Position numbers and translations under genes: made by a program. Shown one piece after another: positions 1-5,638 of a DNA stretch of 10,910 nucleotides (positions within the stretch are counted from its first letter, which is position 1; each line of letters opens with the position of its first letter). The notes below the pieces were generated by a model. The model was not told where the DNA came from. It did no database searches and was given only the letters and a program-made list of their open reading frames with translations. The stretch is from an uncultured Actinomycetes bacterium (GTDB lineage Bacteria > Actinomycetota > Actinomycetes > Nanopelagicales > Nanopelagicaceae): NCBI GenBank assembly GCA_937864205.1, contig CALMJB010000047.1, forward strand, positions 1-10,910. The letters run 5' to 3'.

Positions 1-56
1 ATAAAGTATCGGCTCGTATTCAAGACGAGACCGAAAAAATCTCTTCAAAAAACTAG
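1..56. other. Left-edge intergenic segment with a small imperfect hairpin
   Basis: This is the tail downstream of the CDGSH gene. Positions 10-33 form an inverted repeat: CGG plus CTCGT pairs with ACGAG plus CCG, with one bulged base and a 7-base loop. On the minus strand no clear T-run follows the stem, so it is not a convincing intrinsic terminator. A second palindrome, AACTAGCTAGTT (51-62), overlaps the stop codon of the CDGSH gene and is followed on the minus strand by six T residues. Its stem would be only about four pairs, so it could be at most a weak terminator. Confidence 0.3.
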
Positions 57-248
57 CTAGTTGGTGGTGAAGCCGGCTTCTCGGTGAGAACCATCGCAAA
101 AAGGCTTTTCCTTAGATTGACCACATCGACAAAGTGAGAAGTTCTCTTTAGTTTCAATCACATTTCCTTCGGCATCAACAAAATCAACCTTGCCAGTTAT
201 GCGAAGTGAACCATTTGGTTTAGCGAAAATCTTTACCCGCTCTTCCAT
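57..248 (-). CDS. CDGSH-type iron-sulfur domain protein (63 aa)
   Basis: This small protein should bind a [2Fe-2S] cluster through three Cys and one His. The C-terminal half shows the family motif: CRC at about residues 40-42, then a spacer with Ser and Pro, then CDGSH at 51-55. The N-terminal half looks like the short beta-rich part of bacterial single-CDGSH proteins, and the length is normal for them. There is no signal peptide or membrane segment, so it should be cytosolic. The ATG start follows an AAAGGT-like SD about eight bases upstream. It lies 76 bases downstream of the sigma factor gene on the same strand and may have its own promoter. The family is linked to redox sensing or Fe-S/electron handling, but the exact role of bacterial stand-alone members is mostly unknown. 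Family assignment is firm; function is open. Confidence 0.93.
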   Translation of the reverse strand: MEERVKIFAKPNGSLRITGKVDFVDAEGNVIETKENFSLCRCGQSKEKPFCDGSHREAGFTTN

Positions 249-278
249 AATTAATTACCTTTCATTTACTTTCAGATA

Positions 279-299
279 CTTATAAATAGTTCTAGAACT
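279..299 (-). promoter_or_regulatory. Candidate promoter/operator of the CDGSH gene
   Basis: On the minus strand TATAAG (279-284) is a good -10 match, about 30 bases before the start codon. Just upstream lies the perfect 12-bp palindrome AGTTCTAGAACT (288-299), which would sit in the spacer between -10 and -35, a common operator position. No convincing -35 hexamer is visible. The palindrome is not the GAAC-N4-GTTC LexA box of actinobacteria, because its half-sites are in the opposite order. The binding protein is unknown. Confidence 0.4.
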
Positions 300-324
300 T
301 TTATTTTGCCCTTTAACGTTGGAA

Positions 325-1872
325 TTAATCTAAATAATCTCGGAGAACCTGCGAACGAGATGGGTGTCGCAACTTAGACATAGTTTTAGATTCAATTTGG
401 CGAATTCGTTCTCTGGTAACACCATAAACCTTGCCGATTTCATCTAGAGTCTTTGGTTGACCATCGGTTAAACCAAATCGCATTTTCACAACGCCAGCTT
501 CGCGTTCCGATAATGTATCGAGCACAGAGTGCAGTTGTTCTTGCAACAATGTAAATGAAACCGCATCTGCTGGAACTATCGCTTCCGAATCTTCAATCAA
601 GTCTCCGAATTCGCTATCGCCTTCTTCGCCCAGCGGAGTGTGAAGAGAGATTGGCTCGCGACCATACTTTTGAACTTCAACAACTTTTTCTGGTGTCATA
701 TCTAGTTCTTTTGCTAATTCTTCCGGCGTTGGTTCGCGACCAAGATCTTGCAACATCTGTCGCTGAACTCGTGCCAATTTGTTAATGACTTCAACCATGT
801 GTACTGGAATACGAATTGTGCGTGCTTGATCTGCCATCGCGCGAGTAATCGCTTGGCGAATCCACCAAGTTGCATAAGTCGAGAACTTATAACCCTTTGT
901 GTAATCAAATTTTTCTACAGCACGAATCAAACCTAAGTTTCCTTCTTGAATAAGGTCTAGAAACAACATGCCTCGACCGGTGTAACGTTTTGCCAGCGAA
1001 ACCACCAAACGTAAGTTTGCTTCTAACAAATGGTTCTTGGCTCTGCGCCCATCTAGGATGATTTGTTCTAACTCTCGCTTTAATTTGCGATCTAGTTTCT
1101 TTTCTTTTGCCAATTTTTCTTCAGCAAATAAGCCGGCTTCAACTCGAGTGGCTAGATCAACTTCCATTTCGGCGTTGAGCAACGCGACTCGGCCGATGAG
1201 TTTTAGATAATCCTTAACTGGATCAGCGGTTGCACCAGCGGTTAATACGGTTTGTGCCGGAGCGTCATCTTCCTCTGAATCTTTTAATACGAAGGCGTTT
1301 TCTTCATTAGCGCTCTCATTAGCAACATTTACTACCCGAATCTCATTGCCGTGTTCGTCAGAGGTAGTTTCTTCCTTATCGTTGACTAAATCTTCAAGAT
1401 CTTCGATTTCGACATCTTCAACTTCAACCTCTTCGCCATCAATTTTCAAAACTGATTTAGCGCCGCGCCCAGCCTTTGCCGCTGGCACTGCTACTGGAGC
1501 AGGTGGTGCAATCAATGCCAATTCATCTTTTTTCAGTACCCGACTTGGAGTACCCAGACCAAGTTTTTTCATCTTGGTCACCATGCGTGGAACTTTTTCA
1601 GCTAATTCGCGGGCTTCCATTACTAGCGGCTGTAAATCTTTTTTAACAATTCGATTTATGTTGCTGACGCCTTTTGCTTCTAATTCTGTAAGTAATGCTT
1701 TTTGGCGGGCAATGGCTTCTTTGACTTTTACAATTTGGGCGACATCTTTCGCATCCAAAACCATCTTGACCGGAATTTTTTCCGGTTTCTTTGACTTCGC
1801 TGATTGTTTTTTGGCAGGCGTTACGAACTTTTTCAACTTAGCGCCTTTTTTGGGCGCACGCACAACAGCCAC
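325..1872 (-). CDS. sigA: Principal RNA polymerase sigma factor (SigA/HrdB/RpoD type)
   Basis: This is the primary sigma-70 factor that directs RNA polymerase to housekeeping promoters. Order along the 515 residues: a Lys-rich start (1-35), a linker rich in Ala/Pro and then Glu/Asp (about 115-205), region 1.2 (about 217-255), region 2 (about 286-366) with the core-binding segment around DLIQEGNLGL and the aromatic/basic -10 reading segment ending in TWWIRQAITRA, region 3 (about 367-440), and region 4 (about 448-515) with the -35 helix-turn-helix around VTRERIRQIE. Complete regions 1.2 to 4.2 mark a group 1 sigma factor. The long N-terminus resembles SigA/HrdB of Actinobacteria. The start is GTG, six bases after an AAAGGA SD. 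The gene is probably monocistronic or read through into the CDGSH gene. The sigA name follows mycobacterial usage; hrdB or rpoD are equivalents. Confidence 0.97.
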   Translation of the reverse strand: MAVVRAPKKGAKLKKFVTPAKKQSAKSKKPEKIPVKMVLDAKDVAQIVKVKEAIARQKALLTELEAKGVSNINRIVKKDLQPLVMEARELAEKVPRMVTKMKKLGLGTPSRVLKKDELALIAPPAPVAVPAAKAGRGAKSVLKIDGEEVEVEDVEIEDLEDLVNDKEETTSDEHGNEIRVVNVANESANEENAFVLKDSEEDDAPAQTVLTAGATADPVKDYLKLIGRVALLNAEMEVDLATRVEAGLFAEEKLAKEKKLDRKLKRELEQIILDGRRAKNHLLEANLRLVVSLAKRYTGRGMLFLDLIQEGNLGLIRAVEKFDYTKGYKFSTYATWWIRQAITRAMADQARTIRIPVHMVEVINKLARVQRQMLQDLGREPTPEELAKELDMTPEKVVEVQKYGREPISLHTPLGEEGDSEFGDLIEDSEAIVPADAVSFTLLQEQLHSVLDTLSEREAGVVKMRFGLTDGQPKTLDEIGKVYGVTRERIRQIESKTMSKLRHPSRSQVLRDYLD

Positions 1873-1889
1873 AAAACATCCTTTGGTTG

Positions 1890-1965
1890 TTTCCGATTCT
1901 ACTTAGAATCAGTGTTGGAATCAGTGAGTGAAATCCTGGCTATATTATAAATTGTCCACAGGGTG
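1890..1965 (-). promoter_or_regulatory. sigA promoter and leader with DnaA-box-like site
   Basis: A perfect TATAAT (minus strand, 1944-1949) lies about 70 bases before the GTG start, which predicts transcription starting near 1937. The -35 region is weak. The plus strand carries TTGTCCACA at 1952-1960, two bases upstream of the -10; this equals the actinobacterial DnaA-box consensus. The predicted 5' UTR holds two direct copies of GAATCAGTG (1906-1914 and 1918-1926, 12-base period). It also holds the inverted repeat GATTCTA-CT-TAGAATC (1895-1910), which as RNA gives a six-pair stem with a four-base loop. The -10 is well supported; the DnaA site and fold are inference. Confidence 0.6.
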
Positions 1966-2013
1966 TTTTGCACATTGAAACCAACAATTCACACATAAAT
2001 CATCAATATCAAT

Positions 2014-2049
2014 AAAAAATCTGCCAGCAATCTGTGCTCGATGAGCCGG
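2014..2049 (-). terminator. Possible weak terminator after the amidohydrolase gene
   Basis: Immediately after the minus-strand stop codon, CCGGC can pair with GCTGG (one wobble) around a smaller GCTC-ATC-GAGC hairpin. Six T residues follow (A-run at 2014-2019 on the plus strand), four bases after the stem. It is correctly placed to end the importer operon before the sigA promoter, but the stem is short and has a large inner loop. Confidence 0.35.
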
Positions 2050-2053
2050 TTTA

Positions 2054-2824
2054 TTAGCCATCAATCAGGTTTGCCAGCGCTGAAACAACGCGCTTGAAGC
2101 CAGCATTTAACTGCAAAGAATCATCCACAAATTGATCGGCTCGGCATTCCATCATCACCGATTGAACTTTTGGTTCTAGCCCATAAAACTTAAGCGGTAC
2201 ATATGTTCCAGAATAGGGCTCATTTTCATACCAATCTCCTACCTTAGATAAGCAATTGATTGCCAATTCGCGCAGCGGCCCACTGGTGTGAAACTTGTCG
2301 GTGCCAATACACATAGCAGGTCTGTTCTGATCATGATTTATCGAATTTGGATGTTGTATTACCCGATAAGAGTGCACATCGATGATTAAAACTTTTCCGT
2401 GCATATCTAGAATCGATTGTGTTAATTCGGTAAAAGCTTTTGCATAGGGTTCAAAGTATTTTTCGATTAGTCCCTGCGGATTAAATCCGGCGCGGCGAAG
2501 ATTTTTGCCATCGCTAGTTTTCAAATAAACCGCACCCATTCCCACTTTATTCATGGCTTCTCGTTCATCTGGGAATCTTTCTGGATCAATTACCAACCGC
2601 GAGAGTAAATTTTGGAAAATATATGGCTTTGACTTAGCCGAATCTGCAGCCGCTTTTGCAATCAAATCAGTGGCAAAATCAGTCATCTCATTCAACTCTG
2701 ATTCCAATTCCAAGTCGCTTAGCAATAAATCAGCCCGCACATCTTCTGGAATCGATCTGCTCGAATGTGGCACATGCAAAATGATTGGTGCAGAACCAAC
2801 ACTGATGTGAAAATTACTGTTCAA
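2054..2824 (-). CDS. N-formylglutamate amidohydrolase-like metal-dependent hydrolase
   Basis: This 256-residue cytosolic protein matches the N-formylglutamate amidohydrolase family (Pfam FGase), enzymes that split an N-formyl amide to formate and an amino acid. Visible family features are HVPHSS at 17-22, the SRLVIDPERF block at about 74-84, DVHSY at 149-153 (likely metal/catalytic His and Asp), NEPYSGTY at 201-208, and an ECR near 226. The start is TTG with little SD, 15 bases after the ATPase stop; an in-frame stop lies six codons upstream, so no longer form exists. It is the last gene of the SAM-riboswitch-controlled importer operon, so its substrate may be delivered by that importer. The classical histidine-degradation role (HutG) is unlikely because no other hut gene is seen. 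A non-glutamate N-formyl or N-acyl amino acid is possible; this is inference. Confidence 0.8.
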   Translation of the reverse strand: MNSNFHISVGSAPIILHVPHSSRSIPEDVRADLLLSDLELESELNEMTDFATDLIAKAAADSAKSKPYIFQNLLSRLVIDPERFPDEREAMNKVGMGAVYLKTSDGKNLRRAGFNPQGLIEKYFEPYAKAFTELTQSILDMHGKVLIIDVHSYRVIQHPNSINHDQNRPAMCIGTDKFHTSGPLRELAINCLSKVGDWYENEPYSGTYVPLKFYGLEPKVQSVMMECRADQFVDDSLQLNAGFKRVVSALANLIDG

Positions 2825-2839
2825 ATTAAATCTTAATTT

Positions 2840-3589
2840 TTAAAGTCGTCCGGCTTCATTTACTTGGCGCAAGAAATCTTGGGTTTCTTTGCGTTGTGGG
2901 TTATCCAAAAGATTCTTGGGATTTCCCCACTCCAAAATTCGGCCATCTTTTAAAAAACACACCTCATCGGCGACTTGTTTTGCAAACCCCATTTCGTGAG
3001 TCGCGAGCACCATGGTCATGCCCTCAGCTTTCAAATCACGCACGGTATTGAGCACTTCATTAACTAGCACCGGATCAAGTGAAGATGTGATTTCATCTAA
3101 TAGTAATAACCGTGGATTCACTGCCAACGATCGAATAATTGCAACTCGCTGTTGTTGTCCACCACTTAATCGATCTGGATACTGATTTGCTTTATCTAGT
3201 AATCCAAATCTTTTTAACAAATCGCGTGCCTTTTGTTCGGCAACGTCGCGTTCGACTTGTTGAACTCGAATCGGTGCTAGCACAATATTTTGCAGCACCG
3301 TCATGTGTGGAAAGAGATTGAAGGATTGAAATACCATGCCAATTTTTCGCCGCACTGAATCGGGATCAGTTTCAACCGAGGTAATTTCAGTTCCATCTAA
3401 TTTAATTTCACCATCATCGATTTGCTCTAATAAATTTATGCAGCGCAATAGCGTTGATTTTCCAGATCCGGATGCGCCAATGAAAACGGTAGCGGTGTGC
3501 TCGGGAACTTTTATAGAAATATCTTCTAGCACTAATTCAGAATCAAAAGATTTTCTAACCTGTTTAAGTTCTAGTACCGGCGCACTCAT
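2840..3589 (-). CDS. Polar amino-acid ABC transporter, ATP-binding subunit
   Basis: This is the ATPase of an uptake ABC transporter of the HisP/GlnQ class, 249 residues and full length. Walker A GASGSGKST is at 38-46, the Q-loop Gln at about 88, the signature LSGGQQQR at 141-148, Walker B LLLLDE at 161-166 followed by a D-loop SLDP, and the switch His at 198 (ATHEM). The ATG start overlaps the permease stop as ATGA, indicating translational coupling. It should sit on the cytoplasmic face of the membrane and power the permease encoded just upstream. Substrate cannot be read from the ATPase; the SAM riboswitch of the operon favours methionine or a related sulfur compound. Confidence 0.95.
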   Translation of the reverse strand: MSAPVLELKQVRKSFDSELVLEDISIKVPEHTATVFIGASGSGKSTLLRCINLLEQIDDGEIKLDGTEITSVETDPDSVRRKIGMVFQSFNLFPHMTVLQNIVLAPIRVQQVERDVAEQKARDLLKRFGLLDKANQYPDRLSGGQQQRVAIIRSLAVNPRLLLLDEITSSLDPVLVNEVLNTVRDLKAEGMTMVLATHEMGFAKQVADEVCFLKDGRILEWGNPKNLLDNPQRKETQDFLRQVNEAGRL

Positions 3590-4530
3590 GCTTGCCCCTG
3601 CGAATTTTGTCGCTCGATAGATCGGCGCAATGCTCGATCGGTATACCTAGTCAACGGAATTGTGATCAATAAAAACACAATCGCTGCCATTACATATGGT
3701 GTGTAATTAAAAGATCTTGATGTGTTTATCTGCGCCGCTCTGATTGCATCAGTTACTCCTAGAATCGAAACCAGTCCGGTGTCTTTTATTAAAGCGACCA
3801 AATCATTTAATAACGGCGGAGTCACTCTTCTAAATGCCTGTGGCAAAATCACAAATCGCAGTGATTGAAAATATGAAAGACCAAGTGATCTCGCTGCAGC
3901 TCGTTGCGAAGGATGTACTGAAAGAATTCCACTGCGAATTACCTCTGCCACATATGCGGTGTAAGTGATAATCACGGCCGTTGTTCCCAGAATCAAAACA
4001 TTGTTCGTAACACCTTTTAATTGCAGTGCTGGAATTCCAAAACCGACCAGCAAGATCACCAACAGCATCGGAATACCGCGAAATACATCGACATAAACCG
4101 TGGCTAATAATCTGAACGGGGTTAGTGCCGCGGCTTTAGAGGTTCGAATCAAAGCGATGGTTAATCCAAAAATTGCTACGCAAGTTCCGGCAATTAAAGT
4201 TAGCGAAACATTTGTGAGAAATCCCAGCAATATCTTGGGCAGAACTTCAACGCCGTAAGCCCAGTTGAAAAATGTGTCCGAAAGAGATTTCCAGCCCGGA
4301 GATGTAACTGCAATAACTAATAAAGTTCCCAGCACCACAAAACTTGAAACTGCGGCAATCGCGGCATTTTTTCGATTTCTACTTTTACGGGCGGCTCGAC
4401 GTGCGATTTCTAAATCACTTGGCTGCCATGGACCGCCAAAATCATATTGTGAATTTTTGACCCTTGATAAAGATGAATCTGATGAATCAGATGAACTAGC
4501 CGAGTCAGCTCGGCTAGTTGCATCTGTCAT
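3586..4530 (-). CDS. Polar amino-acid ABC transporter, permease subunit
   Basis: This is an inner-membrane permease of the HisM/GlnP family, 314 residues. Hydrophobic segments are visible at about 57-77, 103-127, 139-163, 177-195 and 278-294. The EAA loop that contacts the ATPase is around 196-234 (AAARSLGLS, then VILPQAFR). Members often work as a homodimer, which fits the single permease gene here. An unusual cytosolic N-terminus of about 55 residues starts Ser/Asp-rich, encoded by three near copies of a 9-base unit (4472-4498), and then becomes basic. The ATG has only a poor SD. An 11-bp perfect inverted repeat lies a few codons into the gene. It is 67 bases after the lipoprotein gene and overlaps the ATPase gene by four bases. 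Confidence 0.94.
   Translation of the reverse strand: MTDATSRADSASSSDSSDSSLSRVKNSQYDFGGPWQPSDLEIARRAARKSRNRKNAAIAAVSSFVVLGTLLVIAVTSPGWKSLSDTFFNWAYGVEVLPKILLGFLTNVSLTLIAGTCVAIFGLTIALIRTSKAAALTPFRLLATVYVDVFRGIPMLLVILLVGFGIPALQLKGVTNNVLILGTTAVIITYTAYVAEVIRSGILSVHPSQRAAARSLGLSYFQSLRFVILPQAFRRVTPPLLNDLVALIKDTGLVSILGVTDAIRAAQINTSRSFNYTPYVMAAIVFLLITIPLTRYTDRALRRSIERQNSQGQA
4494..4519 (-). repeat. Perfect 11-bp inverted repeat in the permease 5' coding region
   Basis: AACTAGCCGAG and CTCGGCTAGTT are exact complements around a four-base loop. In the mRNA this GC-containing hairpin starts about eight bases after the permease ATG. So close to the start it could slow initiation or protect the transcript end. 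It lies in the Ser/Asp-rich N-terminus, where protein constraint is probably low. Confidence 0.75.
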
Positions 4531-4551
4531 GACTAACTACTTTTCTCTCTG

Positions 4552-4589
4552 CTAATCAATCGAAGTTAAATGGAATTTCAATTGATTAA
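4552..4589 (-). repeat. Intercistronic stem-loop between lipoprotein and permease genes
   Basis: On the minus strand TTAATCAATTG (4579-4589) pairs with CGATTGATTAG (4552-4562): eleven pairs including two G-U wobbles, around a 16-base loop. No T-run follows, so it is not a standard terminator. Stem-loops after binding-protein genes commonly stabilise the upstream message so that more binding protein than permease is made, and the position fits that role. Confidence 0.6.
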
Positions 4590-4597
4590 TTTTTTAT

Positions 4598-5455
4598 TTA
4601 TTGAAGAACTGGAGCACCAGCAGAAGCGGTTAACCACTTTGCTTCTATTGCTGCTAATTCTCCGTTGTCACGCAATGTGTCTACTGCTTTTGTTACGCAT
4701 GCGGTGATTGGGCTGTCTTTCGCTAGCAAAAGGCCAGCACCTTTGTCGGCACCATCGACATTCTTAAATTGTCCGACGATGATTCCGTTTTTCACTTCCG
4801 CTGCTGACAAATAGAAAGCGGTTGGTAAATCAACCACGATGCCATCGATCTGCTTATTCTTTAATGCGGTAACTGCGGCAGCGTTGTCGTTAAATACAGA
4901 AGGCTTTAACCCCAATACTTTCTCAGCCGCATCAAGGGAAGTGGAAGCAACCGCTGCACCAATTTTTGCCTTTGCATCTTTCAAACCAGCAATCGAGGTA
5001 ACTTTTTCAATTTTGCTGCCTTTATAAGAAACAATCGCTTGGTTTGAGAAGTAATAAGCGCTGGAAAAATCAACCACCTTGGCACGCTCATCAGTAATTG
5101 AATATTGCTGAATATTGAAGTCAAAGGTCTTAGGACCTGGTGCAATTGCGCCATCAAAAGTGGTGCGAATCCACTTAACTTGATCATTTGTATATCCAAG
5201 TTGTTTTGCAACTGCATAAGCGACGGCGGCTTCAAATCCTTCGCCCGCTTCTGGTTTGTCATTTAGTACCCATGGTGGATAAGCCGGCTCGCCGGTCGCA
5301 ATCGTTAAAGTGCTGGCGGTAACCGTTTTCAAATCGGTTGGGTTACATGCCGCTGACGCGGATTTATCACTTGAGCTTGATGAGCAGGCACTTAAAGATG
5401 CCGCTAACAAAATGCTTGGCAACAGCCAAACAAGTTTCTTTTTACTTACTGACAT
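4598..5455 (-). CDS. Amino-acid ABC transporter substrate-binding lipoprotein
   Basis: This is the extracytoplasmic solute-binding protein (family 3, SBP_bac_3) that captures the ligand for the importer. The ATG at 5455 is chosen because a strong GAAGGAGA SD (5459-5466) precedes it; a longer TTG-initiated frame from 5503 would run over the SD. From this start the product is 285 residues. It has an n-region with KKK, a hydrophobic stretch and the lipobox LSAC with the lipid-carrying Cys at 24, followed by a Ser-rich linker. The mature part has the family's GFEAAVAYAVAKQLG block, FDGAIAPG, and the hinge/ligand segment around SITDERAKVVDFS with a conserved Arg. It is first in the importer operon, directly under the SAM-IV riboswitch. 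A methionine-type ligand is inferred from that control, not from binding-site residues. Confidence 0.93.
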   Translation of the reverse strand: MSVSKKKLVWLLPSILLAASLSACSSSSSDKSASAACNPTDLKTVTASTLTIATGEPAYPPWVLNDKPEAGEGFEAAVAYAVAKQLGYTNDQVKWIRTTFDGAIAPGPKTFDFNIQQYSITDERAKVVDFSSAYYFSNQAIVSYKGSKIEKVTSIAGLKDAKAKIGAAVASTSLDAAEKVLGLKPSVFNDNAAAVTALKNKQIDGIVVDLPTAFYLSAAEVKNGIIVGQFKNVDGADKGAGLLLAKDSPITACVTKAVDTLRDNGELAAIEAKWLTASAGAPVLQ

Positions 5456-5459
5456 TTTT

Positions 5460-5517
5460 CTCCTTCTGTCTGCTTTAAGCGGATGAAGGATTTGAATAAT
5501 CAAACCAACTTATCCGC
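5460..5517 (-). promoter_or_regulatory. Probable expression platform between riboswitch and lipoprotein start
   Basis: Two competing folds can be drawn on the mRNA. In one, GCGGAT (5512-5517) pairs with ATCCGC (5479-5484) around an inner hairpin GGTTTGA/TCAAATC with a TTAT loop. In the other, TCCTTC (5485-5490) pairs with GAAGGA of the SD (5461-5466). The two share bases 5489-5490. This suggests control of translation initiation, because no U-run terminator is present. Pairings are visible; the mechanism is inference. Confidence 0.45.
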
Positions 5518-5542
5518 GCTTGTCAGATGCGATTTGCAACCG

Positions 5543-5624
5543 ACCCGGTCTTCACCCGGAGCACCCCACCGCGGAGGAGGGTTGCCGCTCAGTTAGCCGG
5601 GGCTATGAACTGAGACTCATGACC
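5543..5624 (-). promoter_or_regulatory. SAM-IV-type S-adenosylmethionine riboswitch
   Basis: The minus strand from 5624 downward reads like the SAM-IV aptamer known from Actinobacteria. It has GGTCATGAGT at the start, a P2 stem CTCAG/CTGAG enclosing GCCCCGGC, then the SAM-clan core CGGCAACCCTCC, CCGCGG, TGGGGTGC and TCCGGGTGA. It ends with GACC closing P1 against the opening GGTC. The CCGGG near the 3' end can pair with the CCCCGG loop as the expected pseudoknot. The class binds SAM and normally lowers expression of methionine or sulfur genes when SAM is abundant. It begins about 15 bases after the alanine dehydrogenase stop and ends about 90 bases before the lipoprotein ATG. The related SAM-I/IV variant class is the main alternative. 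Confidence 0.9.
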
Positions 5625-5638
5625 TGCGCCGAAAATTA

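Noticed and set aside
10..33. Left-edge hairpin as an intrinsic terminator
   Set aside because: The bulged stem is short, and on the minus strand the T-run lies before the stem rather than after it.
1346..1906. Long open frame on the plus strand opposite the sigma factor gene (186 codons)
   Set aside because: It is Ser/Thr-rich antisense of the acidic and lysine-rich sigma N-terminus, has no recognisable domain, and the opposite strand is certainly coding.
2124..2132. DnaA-box-like TCATCCACA
   Set aside because: It has one mismatch, lies inside the amidohydrolase coding region and has no partner boxes; chance is likely.
3090..3105. ATPase D-loop region reads DEITSSLDP rather than the common DEPTSALDP
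   Set aside because: Val or Ile after the catalytic Glu is frequent in polar amino-acid transporter ATPases, so this is not a defect.
5456..5503. TTG-initiated 16-residue N-terminal extension of the binding lipoprotein
   Set aside because: It would read through the strong SD, and it would place basic residues before an already complete lipoprotein signal.
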